Shown piece after piece: positions 8,510 to 18,850 of a DNA stretch of 64,000 nt (position 1 is its first letter; each line of letters opens with the position of its first letter). The position numbers and the translations under genes are program-made. Location of the stretch: contig JAGVUB010000112.1 of NCBI GenBank assembly GCA_019136515.1, positions 62,001 through 126,000 of the forward strand, given 5' to 3'. The notes under the pieces were generated by a model. The model did no database searches and had not been told where the DNA came from. It worked only from the letters and a program-made list of their open reading frames with translations. The DNA comes from Verrucomicrobiota bacterium (lineage in GTDB: Bacteria; Verrucomicrobiota; Verrucomicrobiia; Opitutales; Opitutaceae).

Positions 8510-9682
8510 TCATGCCGTGCCCTCCGGGGCCAGCGCCACGTGCAGCGCCGCGACGACCTCGTCCTGCTGCGCATCGGTGAGCCCGTAGTAGAGCGGCAGC
8601 GTGAGCGCCGCCGCATAGCGCGCCTCGGCCACCGGGAAATCGCCGGGCTTGAATCCAAGCTTCCGATAGTACGGCTGGAGATGAACCGGGATGTAGTGGA
8701 CGTTCACGCCGATCCCGGCGGCGCGCAGCGCGGCGAACACATCGGAGCGATTGCGCGCACCGCGGGCCTCGTCGAGCACGACCGGGTAGAGATGCCAGCC
8801 CGATTCGCGGTCGGCGCGCCGGGCCGGCAGGTGGACGGGCAACTCGGCAAGGAGGCAGTCGTAACGCGCGGCTAGTTCCCGGCGGCGCCGGAGAAATTCC
8901 GGGAGCCGATCCAATTGCGACCAGCCGAGCGCGGCCTGGATGTCGGTGAGCCGGTAGTGGTATCCGAGTTCCACCTGCTCGTAGCTCCACGGTCCGGCGG
9001 GCACCGCGGTCAGCTCGGCGGGTTCGCGTGTGATGCCATGGGTGCGCAGACGGCGCAGGTGCGCGGCGAGATCGTCGCGATTGGTGAGGACCATCCCGCC
9101 TTCACCGGTGGTGACGGTCTTCACAGCGTGGAAACTGAGGACGGTGCAATCCGAGAAACGGCCGTCGCCCACCGGCCCGTCGCGGTAGGTCGCCCCGATG
9201 GCGTGGGCGGCATCCTCGATCACGGCCACGCCGTACCGGCGCGCAAGGGCGGCGGTCTCGGCTAGGTCGCACGGCAGGCCGGCAAAATGCACGGGCACGA
9301 GGACGGCGGGCAGCCGGTTCGCGGCGGCGGCCTGTTCGAGTTTCGCCGCAAGCGCGGCGACGGAGAGATTGCCCGAGTCCGGCTCGACATCGACGAAGTC
9401 GACGTCGGCCCCGCAGTAGCGCGCGCAGTTGGCGGACGCGACGAAGGTGTTGGGCGAAGTCCAGAGCGCACGGCCCGGCCCGAGTCCGAGCGCGAGGGCG
9501 GCCAGATGCAGCCCGGCGGTGGCGCTGCTCACCGCCACCGCGTGTTTCGCTCCGCAAATCTCCGCCACCCGAGCTTCGAAGCGCGGAATCGCCGGTCCCT
9601 GCGTCAGGAAGTCGGAACGCAGGACCGCCGCGACGGCGGCAACATCCTCCTCGCTGACGTTCTGTCGGGCGTAGGGAAGCAT
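8510..9682 (-). CDS. pseC: UDP-4-amino-4,6-dideoxy-N-acetyl-beta-L-altrosamine transaminase PseC
   Basis: A 390-residue DegT/DnrJ/EryC1-family PLP aminotransferase, second step of pseudaminic acid synthesis. The PLP lysine is in FHAVKTVTTGEGG, EDAAHAIGA supplies the cofactor-contacting Asp, and SSATAGLHLAALALG the phosphate-binding region. The usual PseC start PYARQNVSEEDVAAV fits the ATG at 9682; an upstream start at 9766 would add 28 low-complexity residues. It lies 115 bases downstream of pseB on the same strand and may be cotranscribed from the sigma-54-type promoter. The length is normal. Confidence 0.87.
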   Translation of the reverse strand: MLPYARQNVSEEDVAAVAAVLRSDFLTQGPAIPRFEARVAEICGAKHAVAVSSATAGLHLAALALGLGPGRALWTSPNTFVASANCARYCGADVDFVDVEPDSGNLSVAALAAKLEQAAAANRLPAVLVPVHFAGLPCDLAETAALARRYGVAVIEDAAHAIGATYRDGPVGDGRFSDCTVLSFHAVKTVTTGEGGMVLTNRDDLAAHLRRLRTHGITREPAELTAVPAGPWSYEQVELGYHYRLTDIQAALGWSQLDRLPEFLRRRRELAARYDCLLAELPVHLPARRADRESGWHLYPVVLDEARGARNRSDVFAALRAAGIGVNVHYIPVHLQPYYRKLGFKPGDFPVAEARYAAALTLPLYYGLTDAQQDEVVAALHVALAPEGTA

Positions 9683-9797
9683 CTCGGAATTGCTGAAGAC
9701 GGAATGCGGATTGCGGACCTTCTGACGTTCGGGGGCGGGGAGGGCAGGCTCCGTGCCCTGCCCCAAGGTGGCGCAGGCGTCGCTGCCTGCGAGGATT

Positions 9798-11263
<1,466 letters not shown>

Positions 11264-11411
11264 ATTGGGCAGCGGATTGTATAAAAAGCTGAGATGCGCC
11301 CTGCGGTGACTCACGGGGAAGTGATGACGGGCCAAGATTCGGCCTAGGGTCCATTACCTACCCTTCCCTGCGCACAAGCCGAGCATCCCGAAAAATTCCG
11401 CCGCCCCTCGC

Positions 11412-11438
11412 TAAACTTTTTTTGCCCCGATCCGATCA
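11412..11438 (+). promoter_or_regulatory. sigma-28 (FliA)-type promoter of flagellin
   Basis: TAAA (11412-11415), 15 bases, then TCCGATCA (11431-11438). This matches the FliA consensus TAAA-N15-GCCGATAA at TAAA and the CCGAT core. It lies 65 bases before the flagellin start codon. Confidence 0.7.
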
Positions 11439-11503
11439 ACCCCACGTCCGGCAAGAAATTCCGGGCGCTCACAACACTCAAACAATCCAGAAAGGATACT
11501 CAC

Positions 11504-12340
11504 ATGGCTGACATCTCACTTAGCGCTGGCATTCGCTCCAACCTCATCTCCTTGCAGAACACTGCAAGCTTGCTGAACCAGACGCAGACGCGTTTGGGCA
11601 CCGGCAAGAAGGTCAACAGCCCGATCGACAATCCGACCAACTATTTCACGGCAGAAGCCCTGAAGAATCGCGCAGGCGATTTGACCGCTCGGTTGGACGG
11701 TATTTCGAAAGGTGTGCAGACCGTGAAGGCGGCGGACGCTGGCATCAAAGGTCTCAAGAGCCTGATCGCTCAGGCGAAAGGTATCGCTAACGACGCCCGC
11801 GCGCTATCCACCGCTACAACGGACACGCAGGCTGTGGCCGACCGCGCGGCTCTCGCCACTCGGTTCGACACCATCCGTACCCAGATCGACCAAATGGCAG
11901 CCGACTCCGGCTACGACGGCGTCAATCTCTTGGGTAATGACAAGCTCACGGTCCAGTTCGGCGAGAAGATCGGTAGTTCGACGATCGACCTCCAAGGCTT
12001 CACCGCTACGGCGACCGGTCTCGGTATCGCTGCCGCTGCAGGCAGCTTCGCGACGAACGCCAACGTCGATGCGGCGATCGCCAACCTCGAGAAGGCAGAA
12101 GGCACGCTTCGCACTGAGTCGAAGAAGCTCTCCGCCAACCTCGGTGTCCTCACGACTCGCCAGGAATTCACCAACAGCATGGTGAACAACCTGACGACCG
12201 GTGCGGACAACCTGACCAACGCCGACCTGAACGCGGAAGCCGCGAACCTCTTGGCCCTCAACACGCAGCAATCCTTGGGCGTCAATTCCCTCTCGCTCGC
12301 GTCGCAGGCCTCCCAGTCGGTTCTCCGGTTGCTCCAGTAA
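11504..12340 (+). CDS. flagellin
   Basis: A 278-residue flagellin. The N-terminal helix (SLSAGIRSNLISLQNTASLL) and C-terminal helix (LNTQQSLGVNSLSLASQASQ, then SVLRLLQ) form the conserved D0/D1 core. The surface-exposed D2/D3 region is nearly absent, making this a minimal filament subunit. In this family it is exported through the flagellar type III apparatus and polymerised outside the cell. A good Shine-Dalgarno sequence (AGAAAGGA) lies nine bases before the ATG, with a sigma-28-type promoter upstream and a strong terminator downstream. Ser and Thr residues of the central part (around 140-190) are the likely sites for pseudaminic acid added by the downstream Maf protein. Confidence 0.92.
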   Translation: MADISLSAGIRSNLISLQNTASLLNQTQTRLGTGKKVNSPIDNPTNYFTAEALKNRAGDLTARLDGISKGVQTVKAADAGIKGLKSLIAQAKGIANDARALSTATTDTQAVADRAALATRFDTIRTQIDQMAADSGYDGVNLLGNDKLTVQFGEKIGSSTIDLQGFTATATGLGIAAAAGSFATNANVDAAIANLEKAEGTLRTESKKLSANLGVLTTRQEFTNSMVNNLTTGADNLTNADLNAEAANLLALNTQQSLGVNSLSLASQASQSVLRLLQ

Positions 12341-12369
12341 TCGCGGTTCAGGCAACCTATTGTTTTCAA

Positions 12370-12400
12370 GGAGCGGGCTTCGGCCCGCTCCTTTTTTTTT
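12370..12400 (+). terminator. rho-independent terminator of flagellin
   Basis: GGAGCGGGC and GCCCGCTCC make a 9-bp stem with a short loop, followed directly by nine or more T residues. It lies 30 bases after the flagellin stop codon. Confidence 0.9.
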
Positions 12401-12613
12401 GTGTCCGGTCTCCCACGTCATTCTGAGAAGCACAGTTGGAACCGACAGAAACGGGGAGACCGCAGTGCGGGAGATGCCCGGCCTGCGAGTTCCCCGCTTC
12501 TGTCGTCTGCGGAATTTCTGGTCATTCCACCGCGCGGGTTGCACCGACGCCGGCGCCGGTCACCGTATCCGTCATTCTCGCCGCCCCCGAACGGACACCT
12601 GGTAGTTTCCCCT

Positions 12614-12640
12614 AAACTTTCGCCCCGGCGGCACGATGAG
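12614..12640 (+). promoter_or_regulatory. sigma-28-like promoter of flbT-flaF
   Basis: TAAA (12614-12617), 15 bases, then CACGATGA (12633-12640). The -35 is exact and the CGAT core of the -10 is present (5 of 8). It starts with the same TAAACTTT stretch as the flagellin promoter and lies 25 bases before the GTG start. Confidence 0.45.
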
Positions 12641-12664
12641 ATCAACGCACACCCCCGAATCGCC

Positions 12665-13096
12665 GTGCCACTCAAAATCACCCTCAAGCCCCGCGAGATC
12701 ATCCTGCTCGGCGGAGCGCTCCTGAAAAACGGTGAACACCTGACCCAGTTCACCATCGAGAACGAGGTACCGATCCTCCGGCAGAAGGACATTCTCTCCG
12801 AACGCCAGGCCGACACGATCTGCAAAAAGATCTACTACGTCGTCCAGTTGATGTACTTCGAGCCGGCCAACCTTTCCTCCCATCACAAGACTTTCTGGGA
12901 GCTCGTGCGCATGCTCTCCGCCGCCGTCCCCAGTGTCACTCCCTTGATCGACGAGATCGGAGAACTGATCCTTGAGGATCGCTACTACCAGGCGCTCAAA
13001 GCGACCCGGAAGCTCATCGCCTACGAGGACGAACTTATTCGCAACACCCATGAACGCTCACAAGACCTACAAAAAGATACAGAAGGAAACCCTTGA
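12665..13096 (+). CDS. flbT: flagellar biosynthesis repressor FlbT
   Basis: A 143-residue FlbT protein. In alphaproteobacteria FlbT binds the flagellin mRNA leader and controls its translation and decay according to assembly state. The family pattern is clear: PLKITLKPREIILLGGALL, then NEVPILRQKDIL and KKIYYVVQLMY. I use the GTG at 12665 because family members begin with MPLK at this point; the open frame extends further upstream without homology. It overlaps flaF by 47 bases. Its position next to flagellin fits post-transcriptional control. Confidence 0.85.
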   Translation: MPLKITLKPREIILLGGALLKNGEHLTQFTIENEVPILRQKDILSERQADTICKKIYYVVQLMYFEPANLSSHHKTFWELVRMLSAAVPSVTPLIDEIGELILEDRYYQALKATRKLIAYEDELIRNTHERSQDLQKDTEGNP

Positions 13097-13448
13097 GGGT
13101 CGCGACGTAGAGGTGCAGGTGCTCCGCAAGGCAGCCATCCAGTACCGCCAAGTCCTCGCCTCCGCCAGCGAAGTCGAGAAGAGCAAACTGCTCGACGCCG
13201 CCGTCCGCTACAACCTGCGCGTGTGGGACGTGTTCCAGGCCGATTGGGAACAGCCCGGCTGCGCCCTCCAACCCACACTGCGCAACGACCTGCTTCGGCT
13301 CAGCATCTTCGTCCACAAAACTTCGATCGAGGTCTTGGCCTACGGTGACCCGGAAAAGATCCGCACCTTGGTCAACATCAACGAGTGCCTCGCCGAGGGC
13401 CTGATCACTGGCAGCCGGGCGCCCGCGCCCGTGCTCGCCTCCGCCTGA
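13050..13448 (+). CDS. flaF: flagellar biosynthesis regulator FlaF
   Basis: A 132-residue FlaF protein, the positive partner of FlbT, needed for flagellin synthesis or secretion in alphaproteobacteria. The N-terminus AHKTYKKIQKETLEGRDVEV and the middle LRVWDVFQADWEQPGC with LRNDLLRLSIFV match the family. The ATG at 13050 lies inside flbT (47-base overlap), which suggests coupled translation. The last residues are Ala- and Pro-rich and not conserved. Confidence 0.82.
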   Translation: MNAHKTYKKIQKETLEGRDVEVQVLRKAAIQYRQVLASASEVEKSKLLDAAVRYNLRVWDVFQADWEQPGCALQPTLRNDLLRLSIFVHKTSIEVLAYGDPEKIRTLVNINECLAEGLITGSRAPAPVLASA

Positions 13449-13465
13449 GCCGGCCGATCCCTGCC

Positions 13466-15199
13466 ATGCCCCTGCTCGCCCCGAACCGGCGGGCACTCGC
13501 GACCCGCTTTCCGGAGGTCCTTGGACTTCTGGAATCCGTCGCGCCCGCCGCGCCCCTCACCTCCACCCCGGAGGAGCCGCCCGCCTTCCTCGCCGAAGCC
13601 GCCGCCAGCACGCGCGTGTTGCTCGTCCTCACCGGTCTTCCCGGCCCCGCTTCTGCCGCCACCCTGCTCGCCCGCGCCCCGCGCGAGACCCTATTCTGGT
13701 GTATCGAGCCCGAACCGGCCCCGCTCGCCGGCCGGCTGGCACACGAGGACCTCTCAGCCTGGCTGTCCGACCCACGTGTCTTCGTCTCTATCGGCGCGCC
13801 ACAAGCCCCGGTATTGCGTCGGCTCAATCGTGAACTCGCGTGGGTCGACGGCGCCCGCGCTCTCCTGTTGCCCACTCGCCATCCCGGCGCGGAAGCACGC
13901 TGGCAGCCGTTGCTCGTCGCCACCCTCGCGCGCATCCAGCAACGCTGGCAGAACGTCCTCACCGACCTGCGCCTGTCGCCCGTGCGCTGGGAGAACACCT
14001 GCGCAAACCTTCCCACCTTCCTCGCCGCGCCCGGGATCGACACCCTTGCCGGGGCCTTCGCCGGCGCCCCCCTCGTGCTGGTCGCCGCCGGCCCCTCGCT
14101 CGACGATGCCCTGCCCTTTCTCCGCCGCGTCGCCCCGCACGCGCTGATCGTCACCGGCAACACCTCCTTCCGCGCCCTCGCCGCCCACGGTCTCGCCCCG
14201 CACCTCACCGTCACCGTCGACCCGTTTCCGTCAACGGACCTCGGTTACGACGGCCAGCCGCTGGGCGCCAGCCATCTCGTCTCGCCCGTCTTCGCCTACC
14301 CCGGCGTACACCGGCGCTTCGCTGGCCGCCTCTTCGGGCTTACCGACGAAAGCCTGCTGCTGGCGCGCCTACGCACCGCCGCCGGCCTGCCGCCGCCCCC
14401 GGCCCTCCTCGGCGAGGGCACCGTCTCGGCCACCATCCTCAACCTAGCCACCTACCTCGGCTGCGACCGTGTCGTCTTCGTCGGCCAGGATTTCGCCATC
14501 GCCGACGACGGCCGCACCCACGCGGCCGACACCTTCTACACCGACCTCGGCTGCAACCGGCAGGACAGCGAGCAGGTCCACCGCCTTCCCGGCACCACCC
14601 GGCGGGAGGTCACCGTACCCTCCCGCCACCTCTGGTACCTGCGCATCGTGGAGGGGTACATCGCCCGCGCCCCGCATGTCCGATATTTGAACACATCGCA
14701 CCGCGGCGCCGCCATCGCCGGCACAACTTTCGCCACCTACGACGAGGCCGCAGCCGCCCTCACCGCCGGACCGACCCGCGATTTCGCCGCCGAAATCGCC
14801 GCCCGCCACGCCACCGCTCCGCGCCCAGGCGCCCGCGCCGCCATGGCCGCCGAGCTGGACCGCGCCCGCGCCGCCATGAGCGAGGCCCTCCGGCTCTCGC
14901 TCACCGCCGCCCTCGCCAACGAGATCGCGCTCGCCGAGCCCAATGCCGCCAATCGCCGCCGTTTCGAGACCGCCGCCCAACACTTTGAGCAGTGGCGCAG
15001 CACCCGCACCACCGAGCAGCGCCTGCTCTTCGAAGGCCGGACCAAGCCCGAGATCTTCGACGCCGAAAAGCGCCGCGTCCGCTTGGCTCTCGACGATCCG
15101 TCCCGCCCCATGCGCGAAGCCGGTGAAGTCGCCTGGGCCTTCGCCGAAGGCGCCGCCGAGCTGCACCGCCGCCTCCAGCCTCTTGCTGTCCCCGTCTGA
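13466..15199 (+). CDS. Maf-like flagellin glycosyltransferase (DUF115 / MptE-like)
   Basis: A 577-residue protein with a DUF115 (motility accessory factor) domain around residues 190-400: LVLVAAGPSLDDALPFLRR, VTGNTSFRALAAHGL, HLTVTVDP, and LGCDRVVFVGQDFAIADDG. In Campylobacter, Aeromonas and Magnetospirillum, Maf proteins transfer pseudaminic acid to Ser/Thr of flagellin in the cytoplasm before export. Its place right after flaF and near the pse genes supports that role. It starts 17 bases after the flaF stop. The C-terminal third is helical and Ala/Arg-rich. Confidence 0.8.
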   Translation: MPLLAPNRRALATRFPEVLGLLESVAPAAPLTSTPEEPPAFLAEAAASTRVLLVLTGLPGPASAATLLARAPRETLFWCIEPEPAPLAGRLAHEDLSAWLSDPRVFVSIGAPQAPVLRRLNRELAWVDGARALLLPTRHPGAEARWQPLLVATLARIQQRWQNVLTDLRLSPVRWENTCANLPTFLAAPGIDTLAGAFAGAPLVLVAAGPSLDDALPFLRRVAPHALIVTGNTSFRALAAHGLAPHLTVTVDPFPSTDLGYDGQPLGASHLVSPVFAYPGVHRRFAGRLFGLTDESLLLARLRTAAGLPPPPALLGEGTVSATILNLATYLGCDRVVFVGQDFAIADDGRTHAADTFYTDLGCNRQDSEQVHRLPGTTRREVTVPSRHLWYLRIVEGYIARAPHVRYLNTSHRGAAIAGTTFATYDEAAAALTAGPTRDFAAEIAARHATAPRPGARAAMAAELDRARAAMSEALRLSLTAALANEIALAEPNAANRRRFETAAQHFEQWRSTRTTEQRLLFEGRTKPEIFDAEKRRVRLALDDPSRPMREAGEVAWAFAEGAAELHRRLQPLAVPV

Positions 15200-15200
15200 C

Positions 15201-15374
15201 ATGAGCACGCCCCTGCACGCCACCGCGCAGGCCGAGGACGAAACGACGTGGAGCAATGACGGATACCAGGCCTTCTCGCCCGGACTCCACGCACTCGGAC
15301 GGCACGGGCACACCGGCCGCGAAGCCGAGCTGGCCACTTTGATTTTCCGCGTGTTCTATCTCGACCGGCGATGA
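15201..15374 (+). CDS. small ORF (57 residues) of unknown function
   Basis: An ATG one base after the Maf-like gene opens a 57-codon frame that ends by overlapping the ATG of the GT41 gene (ATGA). The product is hydrophilic with a Trp and several His residues (DETTWSNDGYQAFSPGLHAL) and no signal peptide or membrane segment. The tight packing on both sides suggests a translated, coupled gene; a translational spacer is the alternative. I do not recognise it. Confidence 0.45.
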   Translation: MSTPLHATAQAEDETTWSNDGYQAFSPGLHALGRHGHTGREAELATLIFRVFYLDRR

Positions 15375-17458
15375 AACCGCATCCGCCCTCCCTACCCGCC
15401 GCCGCACCCCACCTCGCCCGCGCCCGCGAACTCGTCGCGGAGGGGCGCGCGGACGACGCCGCCGCGCTCCTGGAGCGCCATCCCTCGCCCGCGGCCGACT
15501 CGTTGCACCGGACGATCGCCACCCGCGCCGCCACCGCCGCCCTGCAACGGCAGGAGATCGCCGCCGCCACCGCCTGGCTCGACCGCGGCCTGGCCCGCAG
15601 CCCCGCCGACCCGACGCTCAACTTCTTCCGCGGCAACCTGTACCAGGACTCGGGACACCTGGCCGAGGCCGTCGCCTGCTTACGGCGGTGTGTCGCGGCC
15701 GACCCCGGGCGCGAGGAGTTCGTCTGCAACCTTGCGTATTCCCTCCTCGAAGCGGGCGAACTCGCCGAGGTCGTCGCCTTGTGCGCCGCCCTTCCCTCTT
15801 CCGCCAGCGCCCAGCTCAACATCGGAGTTGCCTGCAGCAAACTCGGCGACTCGCACAAGGCAGCCATCTCCTATCGGGAAGCCACCCGGTTGAATCCGGA
15901 GATGTTCGCCGGCTGGCTCAACCTCGGCGGGACGCTCGATCTGCTCGACGAGTTGACGGGGGCGCTCGCCGCCTACAATCGGGCCGTCGCCCTCTGTCCC
16001 ACCTCCGCCCGCGCCCATCTCGAACGCGGCCATGTCTTCAACCGACTCAAGCGCTTTGACGATGCGGTCGCGTCGTTCGGTCGCTGTCTCGCCATCGAGC
16101 CGAGCAATCTCGAGGCCCGGCTGGCGATCGCCAACGCCCGGCTCCGGCTTTGCGATTGGCAGGACATCCCTTCGCTCCGCGCAGAGGTCATCGATCCGGC
16201 GCTCGCCAGTCCCGGCGGCATCGAACTACTCACGCCCTTCTTCCTGCTCGCCCTTCCCGGCACCGCCACCCAAGCCGAACTTCGCCGCGTGGCCGAGACC
16301 CGTTCCGCGCGCTTCGGCCGTGGCGCCGTCCCCCTGCGCGCCGCCGCCACGATCCCCGCCGGCCGCCCCCTGCGCATCGGCTACGTGTCTCCGGACTTTG
16401 GGAACCACGCCGTCGGCAACTGCCTGCGCACCCTCTTCGCCCGCCACGATCGCAGCCGCGTCAGCGTCCACGCCTTCTCGCTTCTCGCCCACCCGGAGGA
16501 CGCATTCCGCGCCGCCATCCGCGCCGGCAGCGACACCTGGGACGACCTCCACGACCTCGCCGACCGCCCCGCCGCCGAAGCGATCGCCGCCCGGGAGATC
16601 GACGTGCTCGTCGACCTCGCCGGCCACACCAAGGCCAACCGGATCGCGCTCTTCGCCTACCGCCCCGCCCCCGTGCAGGTCACCTGGCTCGGCTACCCCG
16701 GCACCACCGGCGCATCCTTCATCGACCACCTCCTCGCCGACGAGTACCTCATCCCGCCCGAGGAAGAGCCCGCGTTTTCCGAGCATCTCATCCGACTCCC
16801 CGGCAGCTACCTGCCGACCGACGATGCCCATGACATCGCCCCGAGCGGCGGTGAGCGCGCCGCCAACGCCCTGCCCGAGTCCGGCTTCGTCTTCTGCGCC
16901 TTCAACAACGCCTACAAGATCGAGCCCCTGGTTTTCGGCGCCTGGATGGAGATCCTCCGGCGCACGCCCGGATCCGTACTCTGGCTACGCGGCGCCGCCC
17001 CGGTGCTGGAGGCCAACCTGCGCCGCGAGGCCGCCGCCCGCGGCATCGAACCGGCGCGTCTCGTCTTCGACCCGCGCAGCCTCCCGCGCGCCGAACACCT
17101 CGCCCGCCACCGCGCCGCCGGGCTCTACCTCGACACCCATTTCTACAACGCCCACAGCACCGCCGCCGACGCCCTCTGGGCGGGCCTGCCCGTGCTCACA
17201 TTCCCGGGCCGCTCATTCCCTTCCCGCGTCGGGCTCAGTCTCGTCTCCACGCTCGGCCTCGCCGACGAACTCGTCGCGACTTCGCTCGAAGACTACGTGG
17301 AGCGTGCCGTGGCGCTCGCCGCGGCGCCCGACCACCTCGCCGCCCTGCGCGCCCGCCTCGCGGAGGCGATCACCCGCCCCGGCGGGCTTTTCGACACCGC
17401 CGCCTTCGCCCGCAAGCTCGAGTCGGCGTTCGCTCAACTCTGTCGCCGAACCCCATAA
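15371..17458 (+). CDS. TPR protein with GT41 (SPINDLY/OGT-like) glycosyltransferase domain
   Basis: A 695-residue protein. Residues about 10-290 are tetratricopeptide repeats (for example FRGNLYQDSGHLAEAVACLR). Residues about 335-690 are a GT41 catalytic region: LRIGYVSPDFGNHAVGNCL with the catalytic-type His, VDLAGHTKANRIALFAYRPA, QVTWLGYPGTTG, and LYLDTHFYNAHSTAADALWA binding the nucleotide sugar. Family members add GlcNAc or other sugars to Ser/Thr of proteins. Following the Maf-like gene, it may glycosylate flagellin or extend its glycan; the sugar donor is unknown. Confidence 0.82.
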   Translation: MKPHPPSLPAAAPHLARARELVAEGRADDAAALLERHPSPAADSLHRTIATRAATAALQRQEIAAATAWLDRGLARSPADPTLNFFRGNLYQDSGHLAEAVACLRRCVAADPGREEFVCNLAYSLLEAGELAEVVALCAALPSSASAQLNIGVACSKLGDSHKAAISYREATRLNPEMFAGWLNLGGTLDLLDELTGALAAYNRAVALCPTSARAHLERGHVFNRLKRFDDAVASFGRCLAIEPSNLEARLAIANARLRLCDWQDIPSLRAEVIDPALASPGGIELLTPFFLLALPGTATQAELRRVAETRSARFGRGAVPLRAAATIPAGRPLRIGYVSPDFGNHAVGNCLRTLFARHDRSRVSVHAFSLLAHPEDAFRAAIRAGSDTWDDLHDLADRPAAEAIAAREIDVLVDLAGHTKANRIALFAYRPAPVQVTWLGYPGTTGASFIDHLLADEYLIPPEEEPAFSEHLIRLPGSYLPTDDAHDIAPSGGERAANALPESGFVFCAFNNAYKIEPLVFGAWMEILRRTPGSVLWLRGAAPVLEANLRREAAARGIEPARLVFDPRSLPRAEHLARHRAAGLYLDTHFYNAHSTAADALWAGLPVLTFPGRSFPSRVGLSLVSTLGLADELVATSLEDYVERAVALAAAPDHLAALRARLAEAITRPGGLFDTAAFARKLESAFAQLCRRTP

Positions 17459-17567
17459 CCGACACCCCGTATCGATCACGCCACTTGGCGATCCGAGTAC
17501 GCCGTCCGCCCGGCATTCAGCGTGGCGAGACGAGCGAGCGACCGCCCCAAGCACACTTGCGACAACG

Positions 17568-18626
17568 ATGGCCCTCCCTCCTAACCAGCAAATTGGCGAC
17601 ATAAACCGGCGCTTGAAGCTGCTGGCGCAGAAACGTCCCTTCCGGGCCGTTTTCCAACCGCTCCCCCCCCTCGAGCTGAACTATTTTCCCGACGCCCTTG
17701 CTGCCGATCTGGCCGCCATGGGTACGGACCGCTGGCAAATCAGCTTCCGCACCGGAATCGAGACAGCGGACCTCATTCTCCTCACCGCCCACGGGCCAAA
17801 CAACACCGAGGCATTCTGGCGACTGCGCGAGGCCAATCCCGACGCACTGCTCGGGCTCTGGCTCTGGGACAACCATTTGGCCTATGTCGCCAACCTCGCC
17901 AACACCCTCGCGGCCGATTTCTATTTTCCCTCCCACCACTACATCTCCCGATATCTCGCCAACCCGAACTCCGCCCGGGGCGGATTCCTGCCCGCGTGTT
18001 GCGCACAATGGGATGCGGCGCTGATTCAGGCCGCCATGGCCAAGCACCCGGCCACCCGCCAACCCCGCGTCCTGGCGGGCTATGTCGATTACGACGGGGC
18101 GCCTCGCACCAGTTTTCTATCACAGATCCAAGCCGCGATCCCCGACATCGATGTGCAGATCCTGCCGCGGTCGGATCGTTCGCGATACTTCGGGAAACCT
18201 CACGCGACCCGCCTTGCGGAGTGGTTGGAATACCCCGCCTCCCTGGTGCTACCCTTGGACCGGGACCTCTCGACACGGCTCTTCGACGGACTTGCTGCCG
18301 GGCATGTGCTCATCGCCGCCGACAACATCGACGACCTGGATCAAGTCGTGCCGCCGACCGATCAGGCGAACCTACCGCTGCTCAAGTTCCGCGCAGGAAA
18401 CATCGCTGACCTGCAGCGCGCAGCGAAAGAGGCATTGGCCATCGCCACCCGCGACGGCAGTGCTGGCATCCGGCGCCGCCAGGAATACGTCCTGTCCAAC
18501 CACATGCTCGCCCATCGGGTACAGAAGATGGTCCGCACGGTGGCCGCCACCGCCGCAGGGCACCTGCACATTCGCTTCTGCTCGGGTCCGGAGCATGGCC
18601 CCGGCCTCGAACTGCGGCCGACCTAG
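17568..18626 (+). CDS. putative glycosyltransferase-like protein
   Basis: A 352-residue soluble protein that I cannot place with confidence. The C-terminal half has features of GT1/CgeB-like transferases: YPASLVLPLDRDLSTRLFDG, GHVLIAADNIDDLDQVVPP, and a stretch resembling the donor-binding region at HMLAHRVQKM. The N-terminal half contains LILLTAHGPNNTEAFWRLRE and FYFPSHHYISRYL. The start at 17568 is chosen because upstream sequence in this frame is the shadow of the GT41 gene. Position after Maf and GT41 suggests a part in flagellin glycan assembly. Confidence 0.55.
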   Translation: MALPPNQQIGDINRRLKLLAQKRPFRAVFQPLPPLELNYFPDALAADLAAMGTDRWQISFRTGIETADLILLTAHGPNNTEAFWRLREANPDALLGLWLWDNHLAYVANLANTLAADFYFPSHHYISRYLANPNSARGGFLPACCAQWDAALIQAAMAKHPATRQPRVLAGYVDYDGAPRTSFLSQIQAAIPDIDVQILPRSDRSRYFGKPHATRLAEWLEYPASLVLPLDRDLSTRLFDGLAAGHVLIAADNIDDLDQVVPPTDQANLPLLKFRAGNIADLQRAAKEALAIATRDGSAGIRRRQEYVLSNHMLAHRVQKMVRTVAATAAGHLHIRFCSGPEHGPGLELRPT

Positions 18627-18850
18627 CCGGCCGGAGCGGGAGCTGGGGCGGGGTTCCGGCGCTATCTTTCGGAAACAGTCTGCGGTGACTCCAAACTCGA
18701 TCCATCCTGTGCCAAGGTAGGAGCCCTCCACGTACAGCCACCCTCTCGCGCATCGGACGCTACTCGCACGCCTCCGCTGGCGACGCTTATCGGCAGCCTC
18801 CCGCCCACGGATCGGTCCTTCGCTTCCGTCGAGGCACCGCCGCACACGTA

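Larger units (their letters stand above)
12341..12664. other. 324-bp region between flagellin and flbT
   Basis: Holds the flagellin terminator (12370-12400) and, near its right end, a sigma-28-like site for flbT (12614-12640). The middle part, 12401-12610, shows no gene or repeat that I can recognise. Confidence 0.55.
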
